DNA of 64,000 nucleotides from CAYZMS01 sp964479625 (GCA_964479625.1 CAYZMS010000011.1:54665-118664); one strand, 5' to 3'; positions 35,722 through 45,091 are shown, counted from the stretch's first letter. Numbers and translations are program-made. Notes: generated by a model from the sequence alone, not told the origin.

Positions 35722-36047
35722 AAAGCTGATGAAAGGATTTTAACTTAAAGCCTGATCATTCAGGATTCCCGAAATATAATAATCCGGGATAGGGATTGCC
35801 AAATATCATCCTTGATCCCGGACAGCTAAAAGAGTAAAAAGGAAGTCAAAAGAGCAGTTTTAGGTCTCTCCCGCCAACAATTTTAACAAACAGCTATTGG
35901 GTATGTGCAAGGAAACGAAGGAAATACTATGCCTCATTTCATGCCGTTTAAACTGAGGTGGAGAAAGGTTCGTAAGTCGATAGGAGTCCGGTCGTTTCCT
36001 CTTGTTTATCCTGGATTTCGTTCAACTCTTCAGCCTTAATCACACAT
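35722..36047. other. Divergent intergenic region, DUF1963 / RND exporter
   Basis: This 326-bp region separates DUF1963 (minus) from the exporter (plus). It contains an inverted repeat, CCGGGAT (35784-35790) with ATCCCGG (35815-35821) plus inner GGAT/ATCC, which overlaps the candidate DUF1963 promoter and could be an operator or leader structure. No gene is seen. Confidence 0.4.
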
Positions 36048-38348
36048 ATGACTAAGTCATCTCGCCTTTTGATCATCGGTCTTTTTACAGTTCTTGCCGC
36101 AGCAAGCTGTTATTTTCTTTTTCACTTGAAGTTTTCCTTTGATTTTGAGCAGTTCTTCCCGGAGAACGATGAAGACCTTGCTTTTTTCCAGGAGTTCATA
36201 AAGGAGTTCGAAACGGACGATAACTTTATGCTGATCGCCCTAAGGCGACCGGAGGGAGCTTTTGATCAAACCTTTTTGCAGGAGGTTCACGATTTCGCCC
36301 TCGCAAGTCGGGATCTTCCCTATGTGGAAGACGTCCAGTCCCTGACCAAACTCAGGTATCCGATAAAAACGCCCTTTGCCATTACCAGCGTTCCGGCTAT
36401 CCATATTGACCAGCCGGATCGCTACGATAGGGATAAGCAACGATTATTGCAAGATGAACGATTTTCCGGTTACCTGATCTCCAAAGATGCAACTGCCCTG
36501 GTTGTTTACCTGAAAGTTATTGATGCCATCCAGTTGGATCAGGCAAAAGAACTGATGGAGGAAGTAGATGGCCTGGTTACTGAATATGCTTTTCCCGAAT
36601 ACTATTATTTAGGCCGCCCCTATTTCCAAACCCAACTGGTGGCCATGCAAAAACGGGAGATTACCTTTTCGGCTATCGTTTCCGGGATTTTGGTGTGCAT
36701 CATTATGATTTTTCTCTTTCGGAAACCCTGGGGGGTAGGTGTGGCCCTTTTCTCGATTGGGTTGGGGATGCTTTTATTTATGGGTTTCATGGGTGGTTTT
36801 GGCAGGGAACTAAATGCCATGTCGGCCTTATACCCCGTTTTGATGATCATCGTGGGGACTAGTGATGTGATACATATTATGTCGAAATACATCGATGAGC
36901 TTCGAAAAGGCATTGACCGCAGGCAAGCTATTCGGAGCACCATCAAGGAAATTGGCCTGGCGACTTTGCTCACTTCGGTTACTACCGCCATAGGTTTTGG
37001 TTCTCTGATGACCAGCCGGGTAGGTCCTATTAAAGATTTTGGAATCAATTCCGCAGCGGGTGTTTTGATTGCCTATTTCACCGTTGTATTGTTTACTACC
37101 GCAGTTTTAAGTTGGTTTCGAATTGACCAGATCATCAGGCTAGGGCGCAGCCAGGAACTTTGGGAAAATAGCCTGGTTCGGCTTAATAAATTCACCCGGA
37201 ACAACAGTCGCGCCATAGCCTGGGGCAGCGTGGTAACTCTTGGCCTAAGTTTATGGGGGATCTCTATGATCTCTACTAATTATTCTATCCTTAATAACCT
37301 ACCTCGAAATGCAAAGATCTCGGAAGATTTCCGGTACTTCGAAAAGGAATTAGTTGGTTTTCGTCCTATTGAGTTTGCGGTGTTTGCTCAGCCTGGGTAT
37401 GAGGTGAAGGATTATGCCTTTATGAAAGAACTGAATAAGCTGGAAGAGCATTTGAGGAGTTTTCCCTATGTTGAAGGGATCATTTCTCCGACGGCGGTAT
37501 ACAAGAGTGTCCGGCAAATGTTTCGGGCCAACCAGATCGCTGAATACCAATTTCCAGAGGATGAAGCGACCTTTGAGCGATATCAAAAAACAGTGGACCA
37601 AATTCCACAGGCCAACATGAATGTGCTGGTTAGTAAAGACGGGAAAAAAGCAAGGATCAGCTCGAAAATAGCAGACATCGGTGCCGATAGTATAAAGCAA
37701 TTTTCCCAGCGAGTGGATCGCTGGGCCGCCAGTAACCTGGATACTACTATTGTAGAGGTGAAGCAAACGGGAACCGGCATGATCATCGACAAAAACGCGG
37801 AGTATATTCGGGCTAATCTCTTAGAGGGCCTGGGTTTTGCGGTGATCATTGTCAGTTTGTTGATGGCCTTGTTATTCCAAAACTGGAAAATGATACTCAT
37901 TTCCCTTATCCCCAATGCGTTCCCTTTAGTAATGGCTGGGGCTTTACTCGGTTTCCTGGGCATTGAACTGGAGGCGGGCATTTCCATCGTTTTTGCGGTA
38001 GTTTTTGGAATTGCGGTAGATGATACTATTCACTTTCTAAGCAAATTCAAACTGGCTCGAAATAAGGGAAAGAGTGTGGAAGAATCCCTCCAAATCACCT
38101 TTACGGAGACGGGTAAAGCCATTATTCTGACCTCCATTGTTTTATTTTTTGGGTTTTTGATCATGTTGTTTTCTGTTCACCCCCCCAGTGTCTATGTTGG
38201 TTTATTGATCAGTTTAACCCTTTTTAGTGCTGTGGTTAGTGATCTTTTACTGATCCCGGTCCTTATACGCTGGCTGATCAAGGATGAGCCTGTGAAAGAA
38301 GAATTGATGGCAGAGCCCCCTGTAGTACTGGAAGAAAATGCTGTTTGA
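36048..38348 (+). CDS. RND superfamily exporter (MMPL-type)
   Basis: A 766-residue inner-membrane protein. It begins with one membrane segment (LLIIGLFTVLAAASCYFLFH), a periplasmic domain, a five-helix bundle (about 205-365), a second periplasmic domain and another bundle (about 625-755), the duplicated RND plan. Each half carries the related motifs VGTSDVIHIMSKYIDEL and VAVDDTIHFLSKFKLA with acidic residues in the membrane for proton coupling. MMPL-type proteins export lipids or hydrophobic compounds, and no adaptor or TolC gene is adjacent. It heads a three-gene unit with the metallopeptidase (30-bp gap) and a flavin-binding protein. Confidence 0.88.
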   Translation: MTKSSRLLIIGLFTVLAAASCYFLFHLKFSFDFEQFFPENDEDLAFFQEFIKEFETDDNFMLIALRRPEGAFDQTFLQEVHDFALASRDLPYVEDVQSLTKLRYPIKTPFAITSVPAIHIDQPDRYDRDKQRLLQDERFSGYLISKDATALVVYLKVIDAIQLDQAKELMEEVDGLVTEYAFPEYYYLGRPYFQTQLVAMQKREITFSAIVSGILVCIIMIFLFRKPWGVGVALFSIGLGMLLFMGFMGGFGRELNAMSALYPVLMIIVGTSDVIHIMSKYIDELRKGIDRRQAIRSTIKEIGLATLLTSVTTAIGFGSLMTSRVGPIKDFGINSAAGVLIAYFTVVLFTTAVLSWFRIDQIIRLGRSQELWENSLVRLNKFTRNNSRAIAWGSVVTLGLSLWGISMISTNYSILNNLPRNAKISEDFRYFEKELVGFRPIEFAVFAQPGYEVKDYAFMKELNKLEEHLRSFPYVEGIISPTAVYKSVRQMFRANQIAEYQFPEDEATFERYQKTVDQIPQANMNVLVSKDGKKARISSKIADIGADSIKQFSQRVDRWAASNLDTTIVEVKQTGTGMIIDKNAEYIRANLLEGLGFAVIIVSLLMALLFQNWKMILISLIPNAFPLVMAGALLGFLGIELEAGISIVFAVVFGIAVDDTIHFLSKFKLARNKGKSVEESLQITFTETGKAIILTSIVLFFGFLIMLFSVHPPSVYVGLLISLTLFSAVVSDLLLIPVLIRWLIKDEPVKEELMAEPPVVLEENAV

Positions 38349-38378
38349 TTTTTTATCTTGCGGTAAATCGCAGGAATT

Positions 38379-39203
38379 ATGCCGCATCGAGTTTTGGCCT
38401 TACCCTTTGGTTTAGCCGTTGTTCTGTTCCTGGTTTTAGCCTGGCGGTATGAGGAGTCCTATGCCCTTTGGGCTATCCCACCCGGTATCATGCTCGGAGC
38501 GATCATTCCACTGGGGCCTCAGATCGACTGGTGGTGGTACAAGCGGTTCCCTCCTAAACTGGACCAGGTAGGCAGACACTTTTTGGAGAAGTTTGATCCC
38601 TTTTTTCAAGCCCTGAATGCAGAAGAGCGGAAAAGGGCTGAAAGCCGAATACGGCTTTGGCAGTTTTCCCAAAATTTTAAAAGTCAGGCAGAGGATGAAT
38701 TACCCGAGGAAGTTTCTCTAGCATTAGCCGCCAGTGCTGTTCAACTCACCTGGGGTATGGCAGACTTTCAGTTCACCCCTTTCGAAACTATTGTCATATA
38801 TCCAAAGCCCTTTCCCTCACCACAGTATTTACAATTCCACGCCTCGGAACTGTATGAAGAGGATGGAGTCCTGTTATTTTCAGCTCAACATGTATTGAAA
38901 GGTTTTACTCAATGGCAGCATTTTTACGATTTGGGCATGCATGAATTGGCCCATGCCCTGATACGGATCCACCCTGAAATCTCCTGGCCTGAATTACCTG
39001 AAACAATCTGGGAGCAATTACAAATGGTTAGTGGGTTTCATAAGCAGGCAATAGTTGACTGGATCGGTCGGCCGGATGTAGAGCCCCTCCCTGCTACCAT
39101 CGTCCATTTGTTGCACTTTCCCGATAAATTTCAAACGGTTTTACCCGAACTTACCGAGCAACTTACCCGTGCACTTCAACAAAATCGAACGATCGAGTTA
39201 TGA
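38379..39203 (+). CDS. MtfA-family zinc metallopeptidase with N-terminal membrane segments
   Basis: A 274-residue protein. Two hydrophobic stretches (about 8-22 and 28-46) anchor it, and the rest is soluble. The zinc motif is H188-E189-x-x-H192 (GMHELAHALIRIHPE), and family blocks VALAASAVQLTWGM-like (here SLALAASAVQLTWGMADF) and FETIVIYPKPF precede it. In E. coli, MtfA is a soluble aminopeptidase that regulates glucose uptake by binding Mlc; the membrane-anchored form is common in Bacteroidota. Its partner here is unknown. Its stop overlaps the next ATG by 4 bp (ATGA). Confidence 0.85.
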   Translation: MPHRVLALPFGLAVVLFLVLAWRYEESYALWAIPPGIMLGAIIPLGPQIDWWWYKRFPPKLDQVGRHFLEKFDPFFQALNAEERKRAESRIRLWQFSQNFKSQAEDELPEEVSLALAASAVQLTWGMADFQFTPFETIVIYPKPFPSPQYLQFHASELYEEDGVLLFSAQHVLKGFTQWQHFYDLGMHELAHALIRIHPEISWPELPETIWEQLQMVSGFHKQAIVDWIGRPDVEPLPATIVHLLHFPDKFQTVLPELTEQLTRALQQNRTIEL

Positions 39204-39850
39204 ACGAGACCAAGAACAAAAGCAAACTGCGCAGGATCCCTTCCCGTGGTGCTTATGACAAGGAAACTATCTATAACATACTGGATCAGGAATTCCTCTG
39301 TCATGTGGGCTTCGTTTACGAAGGATACCCCGTTGTTATCCCTACTATGTTCGGCAGGCGGGACGATACGATCATTTTGCATGGATCGGCCGTAAGTCGA
39401 ATGCTGAAAACCCTAGAGGAGGGTATTCCGGTTAGTATATGCGTAAGCCGGCTGAACGGATTGGTATTGGCGCGCTCAGCATTTCATCACAGTTTGAATT
39501 ACCAGTCCGTAGTGCTTTTCGGAACAGCCCTGGAAATTGAGGATCCTACAGGAAAAATGGCCGCCTTGAAAGTGGTGTCGGATCAAATGCTGCCCGGTCG
39601 CTGGGAGGAAGCTCGTCACCCTACTGAAAATGAGTTGAAAGCGACCAAAGTCCTGGAAGTAAAGATCGAGGAAGCCTCATCGAAAGTGCGGACGGGGCCT
39701 CCCGGCGATGATGCTCCCGATTACGAATTGGATATCTGGGCAGGGGTTGTGCCGGTACGGCAGGTTTTTGACCTGCCAAACCCAGACCCAAACCTAAAGG
39801 AGGGAGTGGATTTGGCAAGCTCTTTAAAAAACCTGGTGCGCGATCTTTAG
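39200..39850 (+). CDS. Pyridoxamine 5'-phosphate oxidase-like flavin-binding protein
   Basis: A 216-residue split-barrel protein. The opening RRIPSRGAYDKETIYNILDQ, then LCHVGFVYEGYPVVIPTMFGRRDD and LHGSAVSRMLKTL, match the FMN-binding Nim/pyridoxamine-oxidase-like group that includes 5-nitroimidazole reductases. SICVSRLNGLVLARSAFHHSLNYQSVVLFG follows. Such proteins bind FMN or haem; the substrate is unknown and resistance should not be assumed. Its ATG overlaps the metallopeptidase stop by 4 bp, so the two are translationally coupled. Confidence 0.82.
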   Translation: MNETKNKSKLRRIPSRGAYDKETIYNILDQEFLCHVGFVYEGYPVVIPTMFGRRDDTIILHGSAVSRMLKTLEEGIPVSICVSRLNGLVLARSAFHHSLNYQSVVLFGTALEIEDPTGKMAALKVVSDQMLPGRWEEARHPTENELKATKVLEVKIEEASSKVRTGPPGDDAPDYELDIWAGVVPVRQVFDLPNPDPNLKEGVDLASSLKNLVRDL

Positions 39851-39868
39851 GTTTTTAGGAATTACTCT

Positions 39869-39896
39869 ATGCGGCGGATCATTGCGACCGCCGCGT
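39869..39896 (+). terminator. GC-rich hairpin after the flavin-binding protein gene
   Basis: GCGGCGG (39871-39877) pairs with CCGCCGC (39888-39894), extended by two weaker pairs, with a 10-nt loop. No good U-run follows, so termination efficiency is uncertain. Confidence 0.4.
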
Positions 39897-39978
39897 AAAG
39901 CAATATTTTCAAAAGGGAAGACTGCTTTTTACAAACAACGTGCATTGTTTTTATTGGGAGCTATTGTACACTTCATGT

Positions 39979-40013
39979 GGCGGTGGTAGTGATGATCCAA
40001 CACTACCACCGCC
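39979..40013 (-). terminator. 13-bp perfect hairpin just beyond the PurF-like stop
   Basis: GGCGGTGGTAGTG (39979-39991) is fully complementary to 40001-40013 with a 9-nt loop, starting 6 bp after the PurF-like stop codon. No U-run follows on either strand, so it may protect mRNA ends rather than terminate. Confidence 0.45.
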
Positions 40014-40018
40014 TGCGA

Positions 40019-41917
40019 TCAATACGCTCGTTCATTGCGGCCCTCCATATAATAGATGAAAGATCGATTGACCACGCGATTACCACCGGGCGTAGGATAG
40101 TTGCCGGAGAAGTACCAGTCGCCGTTGTTTTTGGGGCAGGCAGCCTGCAAGCCTTCCACGGTCTGATAAATGATCTCCACCTCCGGCTCCAGATCGGGCG
40201 GAGTAAGGATCTCAGCGATCTTTTTAGAGACCTCTTCGTAAGAGAATTCTTCGTAGAGACGCTTAACTTCGTTTCTGATCTGTTCCTTGGGCAAGTGATC
40301 TTGGGCTTTACAACATTCGTAGACCTCTTGTAATATACTTTCCTTACCGTTCTCCTTCAGCAGGGCCACCAAAGCACGAAAGGCGGCAAACTCTCCCATA
40401 CGAGACATGTCAATGCCGTAACAGTCGGGGTAACGGATCTGGGGTGCTGAAGAAACGATGACGATCTTTTTGGGCTTCAGGCGGGCAACGATCTGGAGAA
40501 TACTATCTCGGAGGGTGGTGCCGCGTACAATGGAGTCATCCAGCAAAACGATGGTATCCACATTATTTTTAACAATACCGTAAGTTACATCGTAAACATG
40601 GGATACCAGTTTTCCACGGGCAGTGGTATCGGCGATGAAGGTGCGTTGTTTGGCATCCTTGACGATGATCTTTTCCACTCTGGCCTCCAGATCAAGTACC
40701 TTTTGCACCTTTTTGGCTTTAAACTTACCTTCGTCATGCAGTTTGTTAATCTTCTTGTTGCGCAATTGGGAAAGCGCTTCGATCAGTCCGTCAGTTAGGC
40801 CGAGAAAGGCGATCTCAGCGGTATTGGGTACATAGGAAAATACAGTGTTTTCGAAGTCGTAATCAATGGTTTTGAGCACCTTATCGGTAAGCTGGGCACC
40901 CAACTGTTTGCGTTCAAGGTAAATATCCCGGTCATTTCCACGGGAAAAATAAATGCGTTCGAACGAACAAGGCCGGGGTGGGAGTGGATCGGTATAGGGT
41001 AATTCTGCAACGGTCCCATTTTTCTTAATGATCAGTGCGTGAGCCGGTTGTAATTCCCTGACCTTATCAATATGAACATTAAAGGCGGTCTGGATGGCAG
41101 GGCGTTCGGAGGCAACCACCACTATTTCGTCGTCATAGTAATAAAAAGCGGGCCGGATACCTGCTGCATCCCGCATCACGAAGGCGTCGCCGTGGCCGAT
41201 CATGCCTGCCATGACATATCCGCCGTCAAATTTCCGGCTGGCTCGCCTTAACAAACGTTGAAGGTCGAGGTTTTCGAAGATCAGTTCATTGATCTGCTGG
41301 TTGGTATATCCGTCCGGTTTGAACCAGGTGTGCAGCCTTTGGACTTCGTCGTCCAGGAAGTGGCCGATCTTTTCGAGAACGGTTACGGTATCAGATTTTT
41401 CCTTGGGATATTGACCCAGTTCAACGAGTTCTTCAAATAGCTCATCGACATTGGTAAGATTAAAGTTGCCGGCAAGCAAGAGGTTACGGGTGATCCAATT
41501 GTTTTGCCGTAAAAAGGGGTGGCAGGTTTCGATCGAATTATCGCCATGGGTTCCATAGCGAAGATGCCCCAGGAGTACTTCTCCGGTATAAGGCATATTT
41601 TCTTTCAACCATTTGGCGTCGTTGAGTTGTTCTGGTGAAAGGTCTGCAAAACGTCGCCAGACCTGATCGAAAAGATCATCCAAATAGTTGGAAGCTACAC
41701 TGCGTTTGCGACTGATGTATTTTTTCCCTGGTTGAGGATCGAGTTTGATGGTGGCCATACCGGCACCGTCCTGTCCGCGGTTACGCATTTTTTGAAGGAG
41801 CAGGCGCAATTTTTCCAGGCCGTAAAGCGCTGACCCATATTTTTCCTGGTAGTATTCCAGGGGTTGGAGTAAGCGAATGAGGGTAACCCCGCACTCGTGT
41901 TTTATCAGTTCACTCAT
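40019..41917 (-). CDS. Amidophosphoribosyltransferase-like protein (long PurF paralogue)
   Basis: A 632-residue class II glutamine amidotransferase fused to a phosphoribosyltransferase fold. The nucleophile would be C9 after an 8-residue propeptide (MSELIKHE-C). Amidotransferase blocks RGQDGAGM, GHLRYGTHG and LAGNFNLTNVDE are intact, as is the PRPP loop VLLDDSIVRGTTLRDSI. However, the canonical PDSG motif is altered to PNTA (SYVPNTAEIAFLGL), and the protein is about 130 residues longer than standard PurF. Bacteroidota often carry both a standard PurF and this longer form. It may make phosphoribosylamine or use a different acceptor. A TACCTTTG element (41979-41972) precedes the gene with a sub-optimal 16-nt spacer. 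Confidence 0.8.
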   Translation of the reverse strand: MSELIKHECGVTLIRLLQPLEYYQEKYGSALYGLEKLRLLLQKMRNRGQDGAGMATIKLDPQPGKKYISRKRSVASNYLDDLFDQVWRRFADLSPEQLNDAKWLKENMPYTGEVLLGHLRYGTHGDNSIETCHPFLRQNNWITRNLLLAGNFNLTNVDELFEELVELGQYPKEKSDTVTVLEKIGHFLDDEVQRLHTWFKPDGYTNQQINELIFENLDLQRLLRRASRKFDGGYVMAGMIGHGDAFVMRDAAGIRPAFYYYDDEIVVVASERPAIQTAFNVHIDKVRELQPAHALIIKKNGTVAELPYTDPLPPRPCSFERIYFSRGNDRDIYLERKQLGAQLTDKVLKTIDYDFENTVFSYVPNTAEIAFLGLTDGLIEALSQLRNKKINKLHDEGKFKAKKVQKVLDLEARVEKIIVKDAKQRTFIADTTARGKLVSHVYDVTYGIVKNNVDTIVLLDDSIVRGTTLRDSILQIVARLKPKKIVIVSSAPQIRYPDCYGIDMSRMGEFAAFRALVALLKENGKESILQEVYECCKAQDHLPKEQIRNEVKRLYEEFSYEEVSKKIAEILTPPDLEPEVEIIYQTVEGLQAACPKNNGDWYFSGNYPTPGGNRVVNRSFIYYMEGRNERAY

Positions 41918-41971
41918 TATGGCGTATTAATGTCATTCAACGTTTAGGCCGCGTAGCCAAAAAATTATTGT

Positions 41972-41979
41972 CAAAGGTA
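41972..41979 (-). promoter_or_regulatory. Candidate -7 element for the PurF-like gene
   Basis: TACCTTTG on the minus strand, with TTTG 16 nt upstream (41999-41996). The spacer is shorter than the preferred 19-21 nt. Confidence 0.35.
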
Positions 41980-42171
41980 TGCATTGCATTACAACCAAAG
42001 AGCCGTAAGGGTTGAGATCGAATACGGGAAGGATAAAGATACACCGGAACAAAGTAAGTACCTTCTACAGAACTGCTTAAATCGACTTTCTTTAGAAAGC
42101 CAAAAATCGTATTTTATTCGGTAAGCCCCTCCAAGACCGAATGGTTTATTTTTTGCCAAAAAAAATTTAGC

Positions 42172-42510
42172 ATGGCTTTATTTAAAAATCTATTTCGAAC
42201 GCCCAAGCATCAGCGGTATGATTATAAACCCCGGTACTGGGACGAGGAAAAGGAGCTATTAGAAAAGCGACTCAAACGCATCGAAATGTTGCAACAAGAC
42301 GGAGCGGAGGCCATGAAGGCGCGCATAGCCAGCGGAATGCGACGCGGATATCTGGCGGATAAAGGCTATCGCCGGAAGCAGGTGCGCAAATCAAATCTCT
42401 TGCTATTGGGCATTATGATTGTGTTAATCGTTTCTGTTCTTTTATTTTTATACGAGATATTACCCGAACTTTCACAATTTATGGGTGGGGATTCTCCCGT
42501 TTCAAATTAA
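42172..42510 (+). CDS. Small membrane protein upstream of mutL, unknown function
   Basis: A 112-residue protein. Residues 1-74 are highly charged and helical (DEEKELLEKRLKRIEML, GMRRGYLADKGYRRKQVRK), and one membrane segment follows at about 75-95 (NLLLLGIMIVLIVSVLLFLY), so the N-terminus is predicted cytoplasmic. It is the first gene of the mutL operon, 15 bp before mutL. I recall similar small proteins next to mutL in Bacteroidota, but no function is known. A TATTTTTTG stretch about 20 nt upstream is a near-consensus -7 element. Confidence 0.7.
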   Translation: MALFKNLFRTPKHQRYDYKPRYWDEEKELLEKRLKRIEMLQQDGAEAMKARIASGMRRGYLADKGYRRKQVRKSNLLLLGIMIVLIVSVLLFLYEILPELSQFMGGDSPVSN

Positions 42511-42525
42511 AGCAACTGTTACTTT

Positions 42526-44361
42526 ATGGCTGATCTCATTCAGCTACTACCCGACCATATTGCCAATCAAATCGCAGCCGGTGAAGTCATTCAGCGGCCA
42601 GCTTCTGCTGTAAAGGAATTACTTGAAAATTCGGTTGATGCTGGTAGTGGTGTTATTCAACTAATTGTTAAAGATGCCGGGCGTACCCTCATTCAGGTGA
42701 TTGATGACGGCTGCGGGATGTCCGAAACGGATGCTCGGATGGCCTTTGCCCGGCACGCTACCTCCAAGATCCGAAAAGCAGAAGATCTTTTTGCCATTCG
42801 AACAATGGGGTTTCGGGGTGAAGCAATGGCCTCCATGGCGGCAGTAGCTCAAGTTGAGTTGAAAACGCGCAAACATGCTGAAGAAATGGGCGTCCGACTG
42901 ATTATTGAAGGGTCAGAGGTCAAAAAGCAGGAGCCTTGCCAAACCGCTCCTGGGACAAGCATAGCGGTGAAAAATCTATTCTTCAACGTACCGGCCCGAC
43001 GCAATTTTCTAAAGTCCGATAAAGTGGAATGGCGTCACATTGTAGATGAATTCAATCGTGTGGCCATCGCAAATCCGGACATTCACTTCAGTTTGCACCA
43101 TAATGGGGCAGAGCAGGCACATTTACCCGCAGGTAAGCTTCGCCAGCGACTCGTAAATCTGTTCGGACGACACATTAACACCAAAATACTGCCCGTTTCA
43201 GAAGAAACGGACGTCCTGCGTATCCGGGGCTTCGTAGGAAAGCCCGAGCATGCCAAGAAAACCAGAGGGGAACAGTTTTTCTTCGTTAATAATCGATTTA
43301 TAAAAAGTGGTTATCTGCACCACGCACTTATGGGGGCCTATGAAGCCCTGCTTCCCGAAGGAGCTTATCCACTTTATGCGATCTTCCTGGATATAGATCC
43401 AGCGCATCTCGATGTAAATGTACACCCGACCAAGCAGGAAGTGAATTTTGAAGATGAACGGCTGGTGTACCACTATTTGCGTGTTGCAGTACGGCATGCG
43501 CTTGGTCGACATGGAGCTATGCCGACCCTGGATTTTGATCAGGATCCCGGGCTTATGGCCATACCTCCGATAAAGCCAGACCAAAACAAGGGCCGCCCTC
43601 CATCTTCAGGTAACCCTACGGCCCCAAATTTCGATCAACAACGCCAAAAAAACAACCTCAAACATTGGGAAAAACTATATGAAAGCCTGGGAGCAGAGCC
43701 AGTGAACCCTACGCCCGATATACCCCGAACGCTCACCATCGAAAGCCAGTGGGAAGAAGAGGAAGACCAATCGCTACGAACAGATGCGGAGCAAACCTAT
43801 AAGGCCCCTTATCAGGTACACAACAGCTATATCGTCAGCCATATTAAATCGGGCTTTTTACTGATCGATCAGCAAGCGGCCCATGAAAGAATTTTGTACG
43901 AAGAGCTACTTCAGGCGCTGGAGGAAAACGAAACGCGACCTCAACAACAACTTTTTCCTGTAACCCTTGAATTTGGGGCATCCGATGCCGCCCTGATGGA
44001 AGAAATTTTAGAGGATATCAATCTGTTGGGGTTCGATCTACAACCTTTTGGTCGCAATACCTTTATAGTCAATGGTCTGCCACCCTACCTAAAAGGGGGA
44101 AGCTCAGAATCCGACTTGATAGAAAACCTGTTGGAACAGTATAAGAATGGACAGGCACTACAATTGGAACCAAGAGAGAACCTGGCGCGTTCACTGGCTA
44201 AGTCAGGTGCCCGAAAGCGGGGAGAGGCCCTTACAGTTAAAGAAATGCAAACGCTGATCGATAAGCTTTTTGCCTGCACTCTTCCGCAAAAAAGCCCAAC
44301 TGGTCGAAATTGCTTTATGACCTTTGAACTGAATGCCCTGGAAAAACAGTTTCAGGCTTAA
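42526..44361 (+). CDS. mutL: DNA mismatch repair protein MutL
   Basis: A 611-residue protein that links MutS mismatch recognition to strand removal. The GHKL ATPase is complete: ELLENSVDAG, VIDDGCGM, TMGFRGEAMASMAAV and GTSIAVKNLFFNVPARRNFL. After a linker, the C-terminal domain carries DQQAAHERILYE at residue 448, a variant of the endonuclease motif DQHA(x)2E(x)4E with Q for H, and the ACxx and CPHGRP zinc-site motifs read KSGA and SPTGRN. This suggests a reduced or alternative metal site. It lies between a small membrane protein and two rhomboids, all close enough to be one operon. Confidence 0.95.
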   Translation: MADLIQLLPDHIANQIAAGEVIQRPASAVKELLENSVDAGSGVIQLIVKDAGRTLIQVIDDGCGMSETDARMAFARHATSKIRKAEDLFAIRTMGFRGEAMASMAAVAQVELKTRKHAEEMGVRLIIEGSEVKKQEPCQTAPGTSIAVKNLFFNVPARRNFLKSDKVEWRHIVDEFNRVAIANPDIHFSLHHNGAEQAHLPAGKLRQRLVNLFGRHINTKILPVSEETDVLRIRGFVGKPEHAKKTRGEQFFFVNNRFIKSGYLHHALMGAYEALLPEGAYPLYAIFLDIDPAHLDVNVHPTKQEVNFEDERLVYHYLRVAVRHALGRHGAMPTLDFDQDPGLMAIPPIKPDQNKGRPPSSGNPTAPNFDQQRQKNNLKHWEKLYESLGAEPVNPTPDIPRTLTIESQWEEEEDQSLRTDAEQTYKAPYQVHNSYIVSHIKSGFLLIDQQAAHERILYEELLQALEENETRPQQQLFPVTLEFGASDAALMEEILEDINLLGFDLQPFGRNTFIVNGLPPYLKGGSSESDLIENLLEQYKNGQALQLEPRENLARSLAKSGARKRGEALTVKEMQTLIDKLFACTLPQKSPTGRNCFMTFELNALEKQFQA

Positions 44362-44373
44362 ATCAACTTTTTT

Positions 44374-45036
44374 ATGTACCGAATCACCGGGGTGGTGCGC
44401 CACCTTTTGATTATCAATATTTTGGCCTTTTTTGGAGCTGGTCTATTGGGAGAACCCAATTACCGAATGATTCAAGAAGGAGCAGGGAACCTGAGTCTGT
44501 GGGGTAGAGATATGTTTGCCATGTTTTACCCAACTTCGGTTTTCTTTCAACCTTTTCAGATCGTCACACATATGTTTATGCATGGGAATTTTACCCATCT
44601 ATTTTTTAATATGTTTGCCCTTTTCATGTTTGGCCCTCCAGTAGAGGCCGCATGGGGCCCACGCAAATTTTTGTTTTACTATTTCTTTACAGGTTTCGGT
44701 GCACTAGCCTTGCATATGCTGGTTACTTATATTGAGTTTCAAACTGGAATGATGTCCAGTGCGGATTTATCGGTTCACCGGGTTCTGGGTGCATCCGGAG
44801 CTGTATTCGGGCTCTTACTAGCCTATGGATGGTTGTATCCCAATAGCAGGATCATGTTACTCATCCCACCCATTCCGATGAAGGCGAAGTATTTCGTAAT
44901 GATCTATGCCGGCTTGGAGTTGTTTTTGGGCTTTAGTAGAACAACTTCAGGAGTTGCACACTTTGCCCATGTAGGAGGAGCTTTATTCGGGCTATTATTG
45001 ATTTTGTATTGGAGACGCTACGGTAGCCGCTTCTAG
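44374..45036 (+). CDS. Rhomboid family intramembrane serine protease
   Basis: A 220-residue membrane protease with six hydrophobic segments that cuts substrates within or near their membrane helices. The catalytic dyad is present: S141 in VLGASGAVFGLL and H199 in AHFAHVGGALFG. The HMFMHGNFTHLFFNMFALFMFG block with the H-x3-N pattern of helix 2 is also present. It follows mutL by 12 bp and precedes a second rhomboid by 55 bp. Substrates cannot be predicted. Confidence 0.92.
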   Translation: MYRITGVVRHLLIINILAFFGAGLLGEPNYRMIQEGAGNLSLWGRDMFAMFYPTSVFFQPFQIVTHMFMHGNFTHLFFNMFALFMFGPPVEAAWGPRKFLFYYFFTGFGALALHMLVTYIEFQTGMMSSADLSVHRVLGASGAVFGLLLAYGWLYPNSRIMLLIPPIPMKAKYFVMIYAGLELFLGFSRTTSGVAHFAHVGGALFGLLLILYWRRYGSRF

Positions 45037-45091
45037 ATGTTTGTGGTTTATTGAGGAAGGTGATAACTTTGTTTTAGAAAACTATCGGATC

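Noticed and set aside
39200..39850. Nitroimidazole-resistance (nim) call for the flavin-binding protein
   Set aside because: The split-barrel family is broad and the sequence alone does not show reduction of nitroimidazoles.
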